Assembly (NCBI RefSeq): GCF_036013525.1
Contig: NZ_CP107853.1
Span: 8,184,001 to 8,248,000 of the forward strand
From: Nonomuraea sp. NBC_00507
GTDB lineage: Bacteria > Actinomycetota > Actinomycetes > Streptosporangiales > Streptosporangiaceae
DNA: 64,000 nucleotides
Direction: 5' to 3'
Shown piece after piece: positions 8,523-19,389 of this stretch. The notes beneath the pieces are model-generated. The model had not been told where the DNA came from, did no database searches, and saw only the letters and a program-made list of their open reading frames with translations. The stretch's first letter is position 1. Each line of letters opens with the position of its first letter. The position numbers and the translations under genes are program-made.

Positions 8523-9914
8523 ATGCCCACATCCGCCGTGGCGACCCCACCCGCGACTCTCGACCAATTGCTTGAACGAGGGCGTAACCAGGGTCACCTT
8601 TCTCTGGCGGAGCTGCGTGACGCGTTCGCCGAAGCCGGGATCAGCCCCTCTGAGGGCCGCACGATACTGCGCGAACTGTCGGAGGCCGGCGTGAGCCTGG
8701 CCGCCGAGAACGAGCCGTCTCTCAGCAAGACCGCCCCCAAGAAGACCACCACCAGGAAGCCCGCACAGCCGAAGGCCACCGAGGAGCAGGGAGAAGCCGC
8801 TCCGAAGAAGTCTTCGACCTCGCGAGCAAAGGCTACCGGCCGCAAGGCGGCCAAGGCAAAAACCGACATGCCGGCCGTGGCGAAGGGCGTCGTCCCGCCC
8901 GACCCCAAGCCGGAACACGAGGAGGACGTGCCCGACGACATCGTCATGACCTCTGAGAACGAAGAAATCGAGACCGAGCAGCTCGACCTGGACGACACGC
9001 AGTCCACCATGGGCGACTCGGTGCACACCTACCTCAAGTCCATCGGCCGCCGCACGCTGCTGACCGCGGCGCAGGAGGTCGAGCTGGCCAGGCGGATCGA
9101 GGCCGGCCTGTACGCCGAGTACAAGCTGGAGACCCACCCCGAGCTGCCGCTGGACGTCCGCGAGGACCTGCGCATGGTCGTCGAGGACGGCCGGCAGGCC
9201 AAGGACCACATGCTGGAGGCCAACCTGCGGCTGGTCGTCTCGGTGGCCAAGAAGTACACCGACCGCGGCATGTCCCTGCTGGACGTGGTCCAGGAGGGCA
9301 ACCTGGGGCTGATCAGGGCCGTGGAGAAGTTCGACTACACCAAGGGTTTCAAGTTCTCCACCTACGCCATGTGGTGGATCAGGCAGGCCATCCAGCGTGG
9401 CTTCGCCGACTCGGCGCGGACGATCCGGCTGCCCGTCCACGTGCTGGAGATGCTCTCCAAGCTGTCGCGGATCGAGCGTGACATGCACCAGCGCCTGGGG
9501 CGCGAGCCCACGCCCGAGGAGCTGGCGGTCGAGCTGGACAAGACGCCGGACCAGATCGAGGAGCTGCTGCGCACCAGCCGCCAGCCGATCTCGCTGAACG
9601 CGACGATCGGCGAGGACGGGGAGACCACGATCGGCGATCTCATCGAGGACGTCGACTCGCCGGAGGCCTCGGAGATCGTCGACCGCCAGCTGCTGGGCGA
9701 CCAGCTGCGCGGTGTGCTCGACAACCTCTCGCCGCGGGAGTCGAAGATCATGGCGCTGCGGTTCGGCCTGGTGGACGGCAAGCCGCACACGCTCGACGAG
9801 ATCGGCAAGCACCTGGGGCTGACCCGGGAGCGGATCCGTCAGCTGGAGAAGGAGTCGCTGTCCAAGCTGCGCCACCCGAGCAACACCCGCCCGCTGCTCG
9901 ACTGGGCCAGCTGA
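8523..9914 (+). CDS. RNA polymerase sigma factor, principal (HrdB/RpoD) type
   Basis: A 463-residue sigma-70 protein. The N-terminal 60 residues ([20 protein letters not shown]) look like a region 1.1 fold, followed by a Lys/Ala-rich linker to about residue 120. Region 1.2 has [12 protein letters not shown], region 2 has the core-binding and -10 recognition helices ([24 protein letters not shown]), region 3 follows, and region 4.2 is [26 protein letters not shown] precedes the ATG. The C-terminus after region 4.2 ([13 protein letters not shown]) differs from HrdB/SigA proteins as I know them, so it could be the housekeeping factor or a close group 2 paralog. Confidence 0.88.
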   Translation: MPTSAVATPPATLDQLLERGRNQGHLSLAELRDAFAEAGISPSEGRTILRELSEAGVSLAAENEPSLSKTAPKKTTTRKPAQPKATEEQGEAAPKKSSTSRAKATGRKAAKAKTDMPAVAKGVVPPDPKPEHEEDVPDDIVMTSENEEIETEQLDLDDTQSTMGDSVHTYLKSIGRRTLLTAAQEVELARRIEAGLYAEYKLETHPELPLDVREDLRMVVEDGRQAKDHMLEANLRLVVSVAKKYTDRGMSLLDVVQEGNLGLIRAVEKFDYTKGFKFSTYAMWWIRQAIQRGFADSARTIRLPVHVLEMLSKLSRIERDMHQRLGREPTPEELAVELDKTPDQIEELLRTSRQPISLNATIGEDGETTIGDLIEDVDSPEASEIVDRQLLGDQLRGVLDNLSPRESKIMALRFGLVDGKPHTLDEIGKHLGLTRERIRQLEKESLSKLRHPSNTRPLLDWAS

Positions 9915-9926
9915 CCGCTCTGAAGC

Positions 9927-9967
9927 AAAGCCCCGGCCACACGAGGGAGGCGTGACCGGGGCTTTTC
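9927..9967 (+). terminator. Rho-independent terminator after the sigma factor gene
   Basis: The arms AAAGCCCCGGCCAC and GTGACCGGGGCTTTT pair with one mismatch around a purine-rich loop and end in four T residues. It starts 13 bases after the sigma factor stop codon. The A residues on the other side let it also serve the convergent gene. Confidence 0.85.
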
Positions 9968-9982
9968 CATGCGCGCGTCGAG

Positions 9983-10381
9983 TCAGACGGTGGAGGGCAC
10001 CGGGCGGGGCACGCTCGGGATCCCCCAGAGCCGGTTTTCCTCGCGCAGCGTCCGCAGCCGCTCCACCTCATCGGTCCACATCCGGCCGGCCGGCGTGGCC
10101 CGGGCCTTGCGCCGCGCGATCCGATCGTCGTAGGACTTCACCCCGAACGTGGCCCGCTGCCCCGCTTCGGCGGCCCGCAGCGCGTCGGTCAGCGCCCGGT
10201 CGAACGCCCGCCCCGCGGCCAGCAGCTCGATGTCGTCGGCCGCCGCGGCCCGCAGCTCCCGCAGCAGCTGCTCGGCCTGGCGCGCCTTTTCGAGCAGCTC
10301 GGGGAAGCTCTTGGAGATCTCCTGGTCCGCGTGATAGCGAACCTCGGCCTCCCGGCTCACCCGCGGACGGAAAAACGCCAT
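9983..10381 (-). CDS. Conserved hypothetical helical protein
   Basis: A 132-residue soluble protein with no recognised domain. Most of it is predicted to be helical, with a charged heptad-like stretch ISKSFPELLEKARQAEQLLREL that could be a coiled coil, and a C-terminal basic segment DDRIARRKARATP. The ATG at 10381 gives MAFFRPRVSREAEVRYHADQ; an in-frame start further upstream at 10417 is possible. It is divergent from the TetR gene and convergent with the sigma factor gene. Function is unknown. Confidence 0.6.
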   Translation of the reverse strand: MAFFRPRVSREAEVRYHADQEISKSFPELLEKARQAEQLLRELRAAAADDIELLAAGRAFDRALTDALRAAEAGQRATFGVKSYDDRIARRKARATPAGRMWTDEVERLRTLREENRLWGIPSVPRPVPSTV

Positions 10382-10474
10382 CGACCCTGCCCTTTCGCCA
10401 GCCTGCACCTCGTTCAACCGCCAAGAGTACGCCGTCGCGCGACACGAACGGAAATCACCCCGGCGCGGCCGCCT

Positions 10475-10485
10475 TTACATTGTAA
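10475..10485. promoter_or_regulatory. Candidate TetR operator
   Basis: TTACA and TGTAA form a perfect palindrome around one T, two bases before the first ATG of the TetR gene. Palindromes of this type are common operators of TetR regulators, so autoregulation is likely. Confidence 0.45.
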
Positions 10486-10486
10486 G

Positions 10487-11056
10487 ATGATCGCCATGCC
10501 CGCCAAGCGACCACCCGTTCCCCTCTCCCGCGAGCGCATCATCGAGGCCGCGCTCCACATCGCCGACAGCCAGGGCCTGCGCCGGCTGACCATGCGGCGC
10601 CTGGGCGACGCCCTGCAGGTGGAGGCCATGGCCATCTACCACCACCTGCCCCGGGGCAAGGAGGCGCTGATGGACGCCCTGGCCGAGCACGTCACCACCG
10701 TGCGCGTGGAGCAGGGCCCGACCTGGCAGGAGACGGCCAAGGCCTGGTGCCGGGCCGAGCGCGAGCTGCTGCGCGAGCACCCGGGCGTGCTCGCCCTGGC
10801 CCTGACCAAACCCCCGAAGGGGGCCACGGCCCTCGCCGTCAGGGAGCAGGTCGAACAACTCGCCGACGGCGGCCTGGACGACGCGGCGCAGGCCGTACGC
10901 GCGCTGCGGGCCTTCGTGTTCGGCAGCGTCGCCGTCGAGGTCCAGCAGTCCGGCTGGGCCGATCCCGAAGTCGACGAGTGGGTAAGACCGGATGAAAGAG
11001 CCGACATGGACTTCGAGCGCGGACTCGACGCTCTCCTCAAGGGTTTGCAAACGTGA
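10487..11056 (+). CDS. TetR family transcriptional regulator
   Basis: A 189-residue repressor. Residues of about 12-60 are the helix-turn-helix domain (SRERIIEAALHIADSQGLRR, GDALQVEAMAIYHHLPRGKE), and the C-terminal half is an all-helical ligand-binding domain of the TetR_C type related to TetR itself. Starts at 10487 and 10496 are both possible; the first follows the palindrome directly. No exporter or enzyme gene is adjacent in the same direction, and the divergent gene is an uncharacterised helical protein, so the target is unclear apart from likely autoregulation. Confidence 0.85.
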   Translation: MIAMPAKRPPVPLSRERIIEAALHIADSQGLRRLTMRRLGDALQVEAMAIYHHLPRGKEALMDALAEHVTTVRVEQGPTWQETAKAWCRAERELLREHPGVLALALTKPPKGATALAVREQVEQLADGGLDDAAQAVRALRAFVFGSVAVEVQQSGWADPEVDEWVRPDERADMDFERGLDALLKGLQT

Positions 11057-11253
11057 TGCGCGTGTCACGCTTGGCCCGTTATCCTGCATAAGGCACGCTG
11101 TGTCGAAGGTCACACGTTCCGGGGACCCCCCTGTAACAGTCCGAAGGGACTATGTCGGAATGTGTGACGGACATCGCACACTTGCCAAAACGACAACCCG
11201 AGCCGCTCCCGTCCCTCAGCGGGGGCATTTCACGAGATATCGGAGGCACGCCG

Positions 11254-11445
11254 ATGTGCCCGCACGACCCGGCCTGTCCGGATGCAGAGGCGCCAGACCG
11301 CGAGAAGGCACGCACTCTCGCCTGCCACCCCGAGCAGGGATGGAGCCTGCTCTGCAACGGCGTCGTCCTGTTCGAGGACACCGGGGAGCTCCTGCCCAGC
11401 GGCGCCAGCATCGAACCGCACCGGCCCGTGGTCGGCGCGGCCTGA
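11254..11445 (+). CDS. DUF5999 family small protein
   Basis: A 63-residue protein with the conserved DUF5999 pattern found widely in actinomycetes: MCPHDPACPDAE with three Cys/His residues that could hold a metal, then CHPEQGWSLLCNGVVLFEDT and TGELLPSG. The ATG at 11254 has CGGAGG 8 bases upstream; the frame is open further upstream without similarity. Function is unknown. The four Cys residues (positions 2, 8, 27 and 36) suggest a small zinc or Fe-S fold, which is inference. Confidence 0.85.
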   Translation: MCPHDPACPDAEAPDREKARTLACHPEQGWSLLCNGVVLFEDTGELLPSGASIEPHRPVVGAA

Positions 11446-11454
11446 CCTACGGAC

Positions 11455-12045
11455 CTACGCGTAGTGGGTGATCCACTCCGCCACCACCTCGCCCACCCGG
11501 GCGGGGTCCTTTTTCAGGTCGTGGCCCTCCCCCGGCAGCACCACCAGGAGCGCCGCGTCCGCCGCGTCGGGGATGCCGAACGGATCACGGTCTCCGTTGA
11601 CGACCAGCACGTCCACCCCGGCGCCGCGTAGCTCCTCGGCCCTGGACCGCTCGGGCTTGCCGGGCGGATGCAGCGGGAAGGCCAGCGCCACGACCGCCGC
11701 CGCGCCGACCGCCTTGGCCGTACGGCAGGCGACCCGCGCCCCGTTGCTCCGCCCGCCCTGCACCAGCGGCAGCTCCGGCCACCGCGCACGCAGCTCGCTC
11801 AGGACGACCTCCCATGCCTCGTCCTGCCGGGCCGGCGAGCCGGGCGCCCGCGCCCCCGCCACCCTGAACGCCTGGGTCACCCTCGCCACGACGGCCCCGG
11901 CCCCGAGCGCGGCGGCACGCACGGCCACCAGGTCGGGAGCGTCCACTCCCCCGGCGGCCCCGTGGGTCAGCACGAGCAGCAGCCGCGGCTCGGCCACCTC
12001 GTCGACCTCGACCATCGCGGGCCCTCGCGGGGTCATGACCTCCAT
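11455..12045 (-). CDS. Small alpha/beta hydrolase (dienelactone hydrolase-like)
   Basis: A 196-residue minimal alpha/beta hydrolase of the KANL3/Tex30-like group. The nucleophile elbow is QGGRSNGARVA, the acid is in VVNGDRDPFG and the His is in LPGEGHDLKKD, so a full Ser-Asp-His triad is present. The oxyanion region is LTHGAAGG. No signal peptide is visible, so it is cytoplasmic. Relatives have unknown substrates. It is convergent with the DUF5999 gene, only 9 bases away. Confidence 0.82.
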   Translation of the reverse strand: MEVMTPRGPAMVEVDEVAEPRLLLVLTHGAAGGVDAPDLVAVRAAALGAGAVVARVTQAFRVAGARAPGSPARQDEAWEVVLSELRARWPELPLVQGGRSNGARVACRTAKAVGAAAVVALAFPLHPPGKPERSRAEELRGAGVDVLVVNGDRDPFGIPDAADAALLVVLPGEGHDLKKDPARVGEVVAEWITHYA

Positions 12046-12126
12046 GGGAGAACCGTACCTTCGGACGATTCCGGCCTACCCCTCAGGGCTGATGACGGCG
12101 TGCCGCGTACGGGGCATGATTTTCCT

Positions 12127-12480
12127 ATGCCAGACAAGCGTCCCCTCCGGGATGATCTGCAGGCCACGCTCGACGCGCGCCGCGATCTCGGCCCGGACTA
12201 CGAAGCCGCGTTGGTCGAGTCGTTCGTGGAACGTCTCGACGAGACGATCGCCGCCCGCGTGCAGGCCGAGCTGGCCGTACGCGGCGCCGCCCCACACCGG
12301 CACCAGGGCAAGAACCCCGGCTCCGCGATGATCCCGGTCGCGCTGGGCTCGATGGGCATCGGCATCCCGCTGACGGCGATCGCGGCGGGCAACGCCGGCC
12401 TGGTGGGGCTGACGATCACCTGGCTGGCGATCGTCATCATCAACGTGGCCGCCGCCGCGGCCATCATGCGCCGCGGCTGA
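12127..12480 (+). CDS. Small membrane protein
   Basis: A 117-residue protein. The first 65 residues are charged and helical (DLQATLDARRDLGPDYEAAL, VERLDETIAARVQAEL). Two closely spaced membrane segments follow at about residues 70-88 and 93-112 (IPVALGSMGIGIPLTAIAAG and GLTITWLAIVIINVAAAAAI). The layout resembles many short actinomycete membrane proteins of unknown role. The ATG at 12127 has no strong ribosome-binding site. It is convergent with the TPR gene. Confidence 0.72.
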   Translation: MPDKRPLRDDLQATLDARRDLGPDYEAALVESFVERLDETIAARVQAELAVRGAAPHRHQGKNPGSAMIPVALGSMGIGIPLTAIAAGNAGLVGLTITWLAIVIINVAAAAAIMRRG

Positions 12481-12490
12481 GCCGGGCCCG

Positions 12491-13279
12491 TCAGGCGTCG
12501 CGGTCGTAGCGGAGGCGGACCTCGGCTGCCAGGCTCTCGTCCTCGTGCTCCAGCCCGTACGCCCACACCCGCTCGGCGTCCTCCTCCCGCCCGCGCAGCG
12601 GCAGGGTGCGGGCCAGCAGCTCGATGGCCAGCGCGCTGGTCTGGGGGTCGGCGCCGCCCTCCACGGTGTCGGCGAACTCGGCGCAGGCCAGCTCCAGATG
12701 CGCGATCCCCAGCTGCACCCGCAGCCCCGGCACGTCCTCCTCGGGAGCCGACTCCAGCGCCTCCATGAGGACGTCGGCCGCCATCCCGGGCTCGTCGTGC
12801 TCCATCAGCAGATCGGCCAGCTGCCGGGCCGCGTGTGCGCCGATCTGGCCGTCGCCGGCCGCCATGGCGGCCCGCAGCTCCGCCTCCGCCTCCTCGAGGC
12901 TCGTGGCCAGCCGGGCCAGCGCGAGATGGGCCAGCGGCACGTACGCGGCGGTGCCGACGCCCAGCACGGCCTGCCAGGCGGCCCTGGCCTGCTCGGCCCG
13001 TCCCTCCCGCTCGAAGCCCTGCGCGAGATGGCAGGCGGCCTGCGCGGCGTATTCAGGATGGCCGGTGGACAGCGCGGTCCTGGCCGCGGCGCGGGCGGCC
13101 TCGACGTCGCCGCGCTCCTCCAGCACCACGGCCAGCCCCACGGCGGCCTGGGCCCGGTCGGGTCCTTCAGGGTCGGCGGCCAGCCGGCTCAGGATGGCGG
13201 CGGCTCCGTCGAGATCACCGTCCTCGGCGAGGCGGCGGGCGGTGTCGAGGGGCGGTGTCTCCAGCTCTGAGAACGTCAA
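12491..13279 (-). CDS. Tetratricopeptide repeat protein
   Basis: A 262-residue soluble protein built from helix-turn-helix repeats such as DTARRLAEDGDLDGAAAILS, AVVLEERGDVEAARAAAR and HLAQGFEREGRAEQARAAW. These match the TPR pattern used for protein-protein contacts. I place the start at a TTG at 13279 because AAGGAG lies 5 bases upstream; a start at 13306 would give 9 extra residues. No enzymatic domain is present, and the partner is unknown. Confidence 0.8.
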   Translation of the reverse strand: MTFSELETPPLDTARRLAEDGDLDGAAAILSRLAADPEGPDRAQAAVGLAVVLEERGDVEAARAAARTALSTGHPEYAAQAACHLAQGFEREGRAEQARAAWQAVLGVGTAAYVPLAHLALARLATSLEEAEAELRAAMAAGDGQIGAHAARQLADLLMEHDEPGMAADVLMEALESAPEEDVPGLRVQLGIAHLELACAEFADTVEGGADPQTSALAIELLARTLPLRGREEDAERVWAYGLEHEDESLAAEVRLRYDRDA

Positions 13280-13358
13280 GAGAGCTCCTTCTGGCGACGG
13301 TCGCACGAAGCTTAACCACTTCTGGCGATCATGTCTGCTCAGTTGACGCTGAAGGACT

Positions 13359-13384
13359 GGCCGGCCCTCGATTCAGGGCCGGCC
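13359..13384 (-). terminator. Strong hairpin just after gcvP
   Basis: Perfect 10-base arms GGCCGGCCCT and AGGGCCGGCC surround a 6-base loop. The hairpin begins 8 bases after the gcvP stop codon. There is no T run, which is common for high-GC actinobacterial terminators. Confidence 0.65.
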
Positions 13385-13391
13385 GGACGAC

Positions 13392-16217
<2,826 letters not shown>

Positions 16218-16271
16218 GGACAGTGCCTCCCGAGGCTATGGAGACCGGCGCCAGGGCGCGGGCGAGTGCCG

Positions 16272-16484
16272 GATCTCCCCACTCTGTCAGCGCGGCGTCA
16301 CCGCGACCTGAGAGCTTCACCCCCGTGAACAGGGGCTTGCACCGTCGGTGAGGCACGCCTGGCGGGCGCGCCTGCTTTCCAGAGTTGCCTCGCCCGAGCG
16401 GTACGGGGTGCCTGAGAGATTCCGGGGAGGGTTGCTCCTTCGGCGCCCCGGGACCCGTGGGCCCCAGAGACTCTCCCGCACGGG
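16272..16484 (-). promoter_or_regulatory. Tandem glycine riboswitch controlling gcvP
   Basis: Read on the minus strand, the first aptamer shows CGGGAGAGTCTCTGG, CGCCGAAGGAGCAA, ATCTCTCAGGCA and AACTCTGGAAAG. A second aptamer follows with CCGACGGTGCAAGCC, GGTGAAGCTCTCAGGTC and GACAGAGTGGGG. These are the conserved blocks of the glycine riboswitch. The element ends about 55 bases before the gcvP start codon. Glycine binding is expected to switch on the degradative gene, as known for this RNA family. Confidence 0.92.
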
Positions 16485-16536
16485 GTCGTCAGCCTTGCTG
16501 TCCTACATTACAGCCCCTATGCGTTACAAGGGGATT

Positions 16537-17205
16537 TCACCCGATGCGTCGGGCGCGGCGGCGGCGGGCGAGTTCGTCAGCGGGGTGGTCGGCCGGGACG
16601 GTGTCCTCGACCGCCGCTCTTTCCCCCGGCAGCTCCGCGAGGGATCCCTCGACCTCGCGCCAGACCCGGCCGAGCGCGATGCCGAACACGCCCTGGCCGC
16701 CCTGGAGCAGGTCGATCACCTCGTCGGCGGAGGTGCACTCGTAGACGCTGACGCCGTCGCTCATGAGCGTGATCTGGGCGAGGTCGGCGACCCCGCGATC
16801 GCGCAGATGCTGCACGGCCGTGCGGATCTGCTGCAGCGACACCCCGGTGTCGAGGAGCCGCTTGACGACTTTGAGCACCAGGATGTCGCGGAAGCTGTAG
16901 AGCCGTTGGGAGCCCGAGCCTTGCGCGGCCCTGATCGTGGGCTCTACCAGGCCCGTGCGCGCCCAGTAGTCGAGCTGCCTGTAGGTGATGCCGGCCGCCG
17001 CGCAGGCCGTGGGCCCGCGGTATCCGATGTCGCCCGGCAACGCCGCCGGCTGCTCGTCGAAGAGCAGTCCCTGCTCCCCGGCACGCTGCCGCGCGTCCTC
17101 ACGCCGTACCGGATCTTCCTGGCCGGCCGTCTTTCCCTCGCCGCTGCTGACCGCCACGCGGACCTCCGGCTTTCTCTCATCCCGTGGCCTGATCTGGGGG
17201 TTCAT
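16537..17205 (-). CDS. MerR family regulator (Rv1830-like)
   Basis: A 222-residue protein with an unusual charged N-terminal extension of about 60 residues. The MerR winged helix follows (GYRGPTACAAAGITYRQLDY, ARTGLVEPTIRAAQGSGSQR, LYSFRDILVLKVVKRLLDTG). The C-terminal part is helical and ends in a basic RRRRARRIG tail. Position between DUF151 and gcvP matches Rv1830 in mycobacteria. It has its own promoter at 17232-17260. The signal and targets are unknown; no metal-binding Cys cluster is seen. Confidence 0.85.
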   Translation of the reverse strand: MNPQIRPRDERKPEVRVAVSSGEGKTAGQEDPVRREDARQRAGEQGLLFDEQPAALPGDIGYRGPTACAAAGITYRQLDYWARTGLVEPTIRAAQGSGSQRLYSFRDILVLKVVKRLLDTGVSLQQIRTAVQHLRDRGVADLAQITLMSDGVSVYECTSADEVIDLLQGGQGVFGIALGRVWREVEGSLAELPGERAAVEDTVPADHPADELARRRRARRIG

Positions 17206-17231
17206 GAAGGGCGGCCACGGGTTTCACTTGC

Positions 17232-17260
17232 ACCGTAGGACCGTGACCATGCTCAGTCAA
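17232..17260 (-). promoter_or_regulatory. Sigma-70 type promoter for the MerR gene
   Basis: On the minus strand, TTGACT and TACGGT are separated by exactly 17 bases, close to consensus for a principal actinobacterial sigma factor. The -10 box lies about 26 bases before the ATG at 17205. Confidence 0.7.
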
Positions 17261-17304
17261 CGATCCGGCTCGGCGCGTCGTGAAGCGTAAATGCACCGAA
17301 ATAC

Positions 17305-17775
17305 CTACCCCGCCCTGCCGAAGTCTTCGGGAGTGATTGTGTCAAGGAACTCCCTGAACTTCTCCACCTCGTCCTCTTGGTCGTCGGGGATGACCACGCC
17401 GGCCTCCTGGACCACCTCCTCGCTGGCGAAGATGCGGGCTCCGGTGCGCAACGCGAGCGCGATCGAGTCCGACGGCCGCGCGCTCACCTCCACGCCGTTG
17501 GAGAACACCAGATCGGCGAAGAAGATGCCATCACGCAGCGCGACAATGTTGACCGCCCGCAGGCCGACGCCCAGGGCGCTCAGGACGTCACGGAAAAGGT
17601 CATGGGTGAGCGGCCGCGGCGGTGGCTCCTCCGCTTGGGCCAGGGCGATCGCCGTCGCCTCGGTCATGCCAATCCATATCGGAAGGAACCGCTCCCCGTG
17701 TGCCTCCTTGAGCAAGACGATCGGCTGGTTTGTGGGCATTTCAACTCTTACGCCCACGACCTCCATCTGCAACAC
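17305..17775 (-). CDS. Bifunctional nuclease family protein (DUF151)
   Basis: A 156-residue cytoplasmic protein of the BFN/DUF151 family, homologous by position and sequence type to Rv1829. It has the family core NQPIVLLKE, RFLPIWIGMTEATAIALA, PLTHDLF, and NGVEVSARPSDSIALALRTG, with an acidic C-terminal tail. Plant members have nuclease activity; the bacterial role is uncertain. The GTG at 17775 has GGAG 6 bases upstream; the ATG three codons later is also possible. It follows the ftsR-like gene by 120 bases, a gap containing TTGAATTGAA that may be a regulator site. Confidence 0.88.
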   Translation of the reverse strand: MLQMEVVGVRVEMPTNQPIVLLKEAHGERFLPIWIGMTEATAIALAQAEEPPPRPLTHDLFRDVLSALGVGLRAVNIVALRDGIFFADLVFSNGVEVSARPSDSIALALRTGARIFASEEVVQEAGVVIPDDQEDEVEKFREFLDTITPEDFGRAG

Positions 17776-17895
17776 GGGCTGCTCCGTATTCCTGACCGGT
17801 CACCCGGCACAGCTCTTCGCTCGACTGGCTACTTCAATTCAACGTAACACCCGGCGGGCCTGGAATGTGCCGTCGGCTCCCTGCTCGCCTCGCTC

Positions 17896-18549
17896 TCAAC
17901 GGCCCAGCACCGACCGTACGCCCGTGCGTACCAGAGATGCGTGCAGATCGAGCAAGAGGGCCGAAAGCTCCCTGGCGATCTCCTCCGCCTCGCCGGCGGC
18001 CCCGGGGGCGCGCCGTTTCAGCACGGGCGCGACGGTCTGCTCGACCAGACCGCACTCGCGCTCGGCCGCAGCCTTGACCGCGCGCAAATGCCGGGCGTGC
18101 AGGCCGAAGCGGGCCAGGGCGCCGACGGTGCGCGCGACCTTCAGCGCCTCCTCGTCGTAGCGCCTGGCCACCGGGGCGAGCAGGCCGTAGTCCTCCAGCT
18201 CGGTGAGCGTCTCCTCGTCGATCTCCGCGGCCTCGAGCAGCTCGGCACGGCTGAGCTTGACCTCGTGCTTGTCCTGCACCGCGCGGGGGCGGCCGAAGCT
18301 CTCGGCCATCCTGTCCTTGATCACCCGCAGCGGCAGGTAGTGGTCGCGCTGCTCGGTGAGGATGAAACGCAGCTGCTCGACGTGCAGATGCGTGAACTTG
18401 CGGTAGCCGGAGGGGCTGCGCTCGGGCTCGATCAGCCCTTCGCCCTCCAAGAACCTGATCTTGGAGATGGTGACATCGGGGAACTCGCCCTGCAGGAGCG
18501 CGAGCACCTCCCCGATGCTCATGTGCGAGCGTGCCGCCTGGGGGCTCAT
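17896..18549 (-). CDS. ftsR: MerR family regulator, FtsR-like (Rv1828 type)
   Basis: A 217-residue MerR protein. The DNA-binding winged helix is at the N-terminus (MSIGEVLALLQGEFPDVTIS, FLEGEGLIEPERSPSGYRKF) and a long helical C-terminal domain follows. The corynebacterial homolog FtsR activates the cell-division gene ftsZ, and the mycobacterial homolog is Rv1828. Its place directly downstream of the garA-type gene and upstream of DUF151 supports orthology. No effector is known. The symbol is assigned from synteny and fold, not from direct evidence of function. Confidence 0.85.
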   Translation of the reverse strand: MSPQAARSHMSIGEVLALLQGEFPDVTISKIRFLEGEGLIEPERSPSGYRKFTHLHVEQLRFILTEQRDHYLPLRVIKDRMAESFGRPRAVQDKHEVKLSRAELLEAAEIDEETLTELEDYGLLAPVARRYDEEALKVARTVGALARFGLHARHLRAVKAAAERECGLVEQTVAPVLKRRAPGAAGEAEEIARELSALLLDLHASLVRTGVRSVLGR

Positions 18550-18607
18550 GCGACCTTCGGCCTCATGAGCCCAGGGGCCGTGTCCATGCGTCGCTCGCTT
18601 GACTCGC

Positions 18608-19120
18608 TCATGCCCCGGCGTTGCCCCGCATCAGGAAGACCAGGCGGAACTTGCCGATCTGCACCTCGTCGCCGGAGTGCAGCGGCACCTCCTCGATCCG
18701 CTCCCTGTTGACGTAGGTGCCGTTGAGGCTGCCGACGTCGCGGACGGAGAACTGGCCACCACGATGCCGGTAGAACTCGACATGGCGGCGGGAGACCGTG
18801 ATGTCGTCGAGGAAGATGTCGCTCTCCGGGTGGCGCCCGGTCGTGGTCAGCTCCTTGTCGAGCCGGAAACGACTCCCCTGATTGGGGCCCCTGGTCACCG
18901 TGAGCAACGCCGTGCCGGGCGGCAGCTGCTCGACGAGCGCCCGCTCGGCCAGGAGCATGTCACCTGTCTCAGCCTCGTATGCCTCGATTCCCGCGACGGA
19001 GATCGTCGACGTGGTGTCCCCGGAGACCTCGGGTCTGGTCAGCGGTGACCCACAACGGGAACAGAAACGGGCATCCTCGGGGTTGGCGTGCCCGCACTGC
19101 GTGCAGTAGACGCTCGGCAT
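18608..19120 (-). CDS. garA: FHA domain protein of the GarA/OdhI type
   Basis: A 170-residue signalling protein. Residues 6-23 form a zinc ribbon with CTQCG and CSRCG. A motif DTTST at 35-39 matches the double-Thr site that PknB/PknG-type kinases phosphorylate in GarA/OdhI. The FHA domain spans about 75-165 with TTGRHPESDI, TVSRRHVEFY and DVGSLNGTYVN. In mycobacteria and corynebacteria GarA/OdhI inhibits 2-oxoglutarate dehydrogenase and steers glutamate metabolism. The N-terminal zinc ribbon is absent from the mycobacterial protein. It is first in the operon, behind the promoter at 19207-19235. Confidence 0.88.
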   Translation of the reverse strand: MPSVYCTQCGHANPEDARFCSRCGSPLTRPEVSGDTTSTISVAGIEAYEAETGDMLLAERALVEQLPPGTALLTVTRGPNQGSRFRLDKELTTTGRHPESDIFLDDITVSRRHVEFYRHRGGQFSVRDVGSLNGTYVNRERIEEVPLHSGDEVQIGKFRLVFLMRGNAGA

Positions 19121-19206
19121 CGATCGGCTCGGCCTCCTACCGCGAAGACGCGGCGACGGTGCTCGGGGCGCGCCTCGCTTCGCTTTCTCACGTTTGCGAA
19201 TGCCGC

Positions 19207-19235
19207 AACATACGCTGATCAGCGGTAAAGGTCAA
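19207..19235 (-). promoter_or_regulatory. Promoter of the garA-ftsR operon with a palindromic spacer
   Basis: On the minus strand, TTGACC and TATGTT are 17 bases apart, a near-consensus promoter. The spacer contains the perfect 12-base palindrome CGCTGATCAGCG at 19213-19224, adjacent to the -10 box, so a repressor or activator may bind there. The leader to the garA start is roughly 80 bases. Confidence 0.75.
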
Positions 19236-19389
19236 CTCGGGGCGCTGGACTGTGGTGTGGACGCAGACAAAGTTACCGCCGCTTCCGCCCCGTGGTCCAT
19301 GCCGCCGCGCGTTTCAACATTACGATCTTGCGGCGCCGTCCGCGCGCTTCGCGGGCGAACTTTTTCAGATCACACTCGGTGACCGGCCC

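Noticed and set aside
16495..16530. Promoter TTGTAA/TAATGT upstream of the glycine riboswitch
   Set aside because: The spacing is 13 bases. A promoter is expected here but this pair is not convincing.
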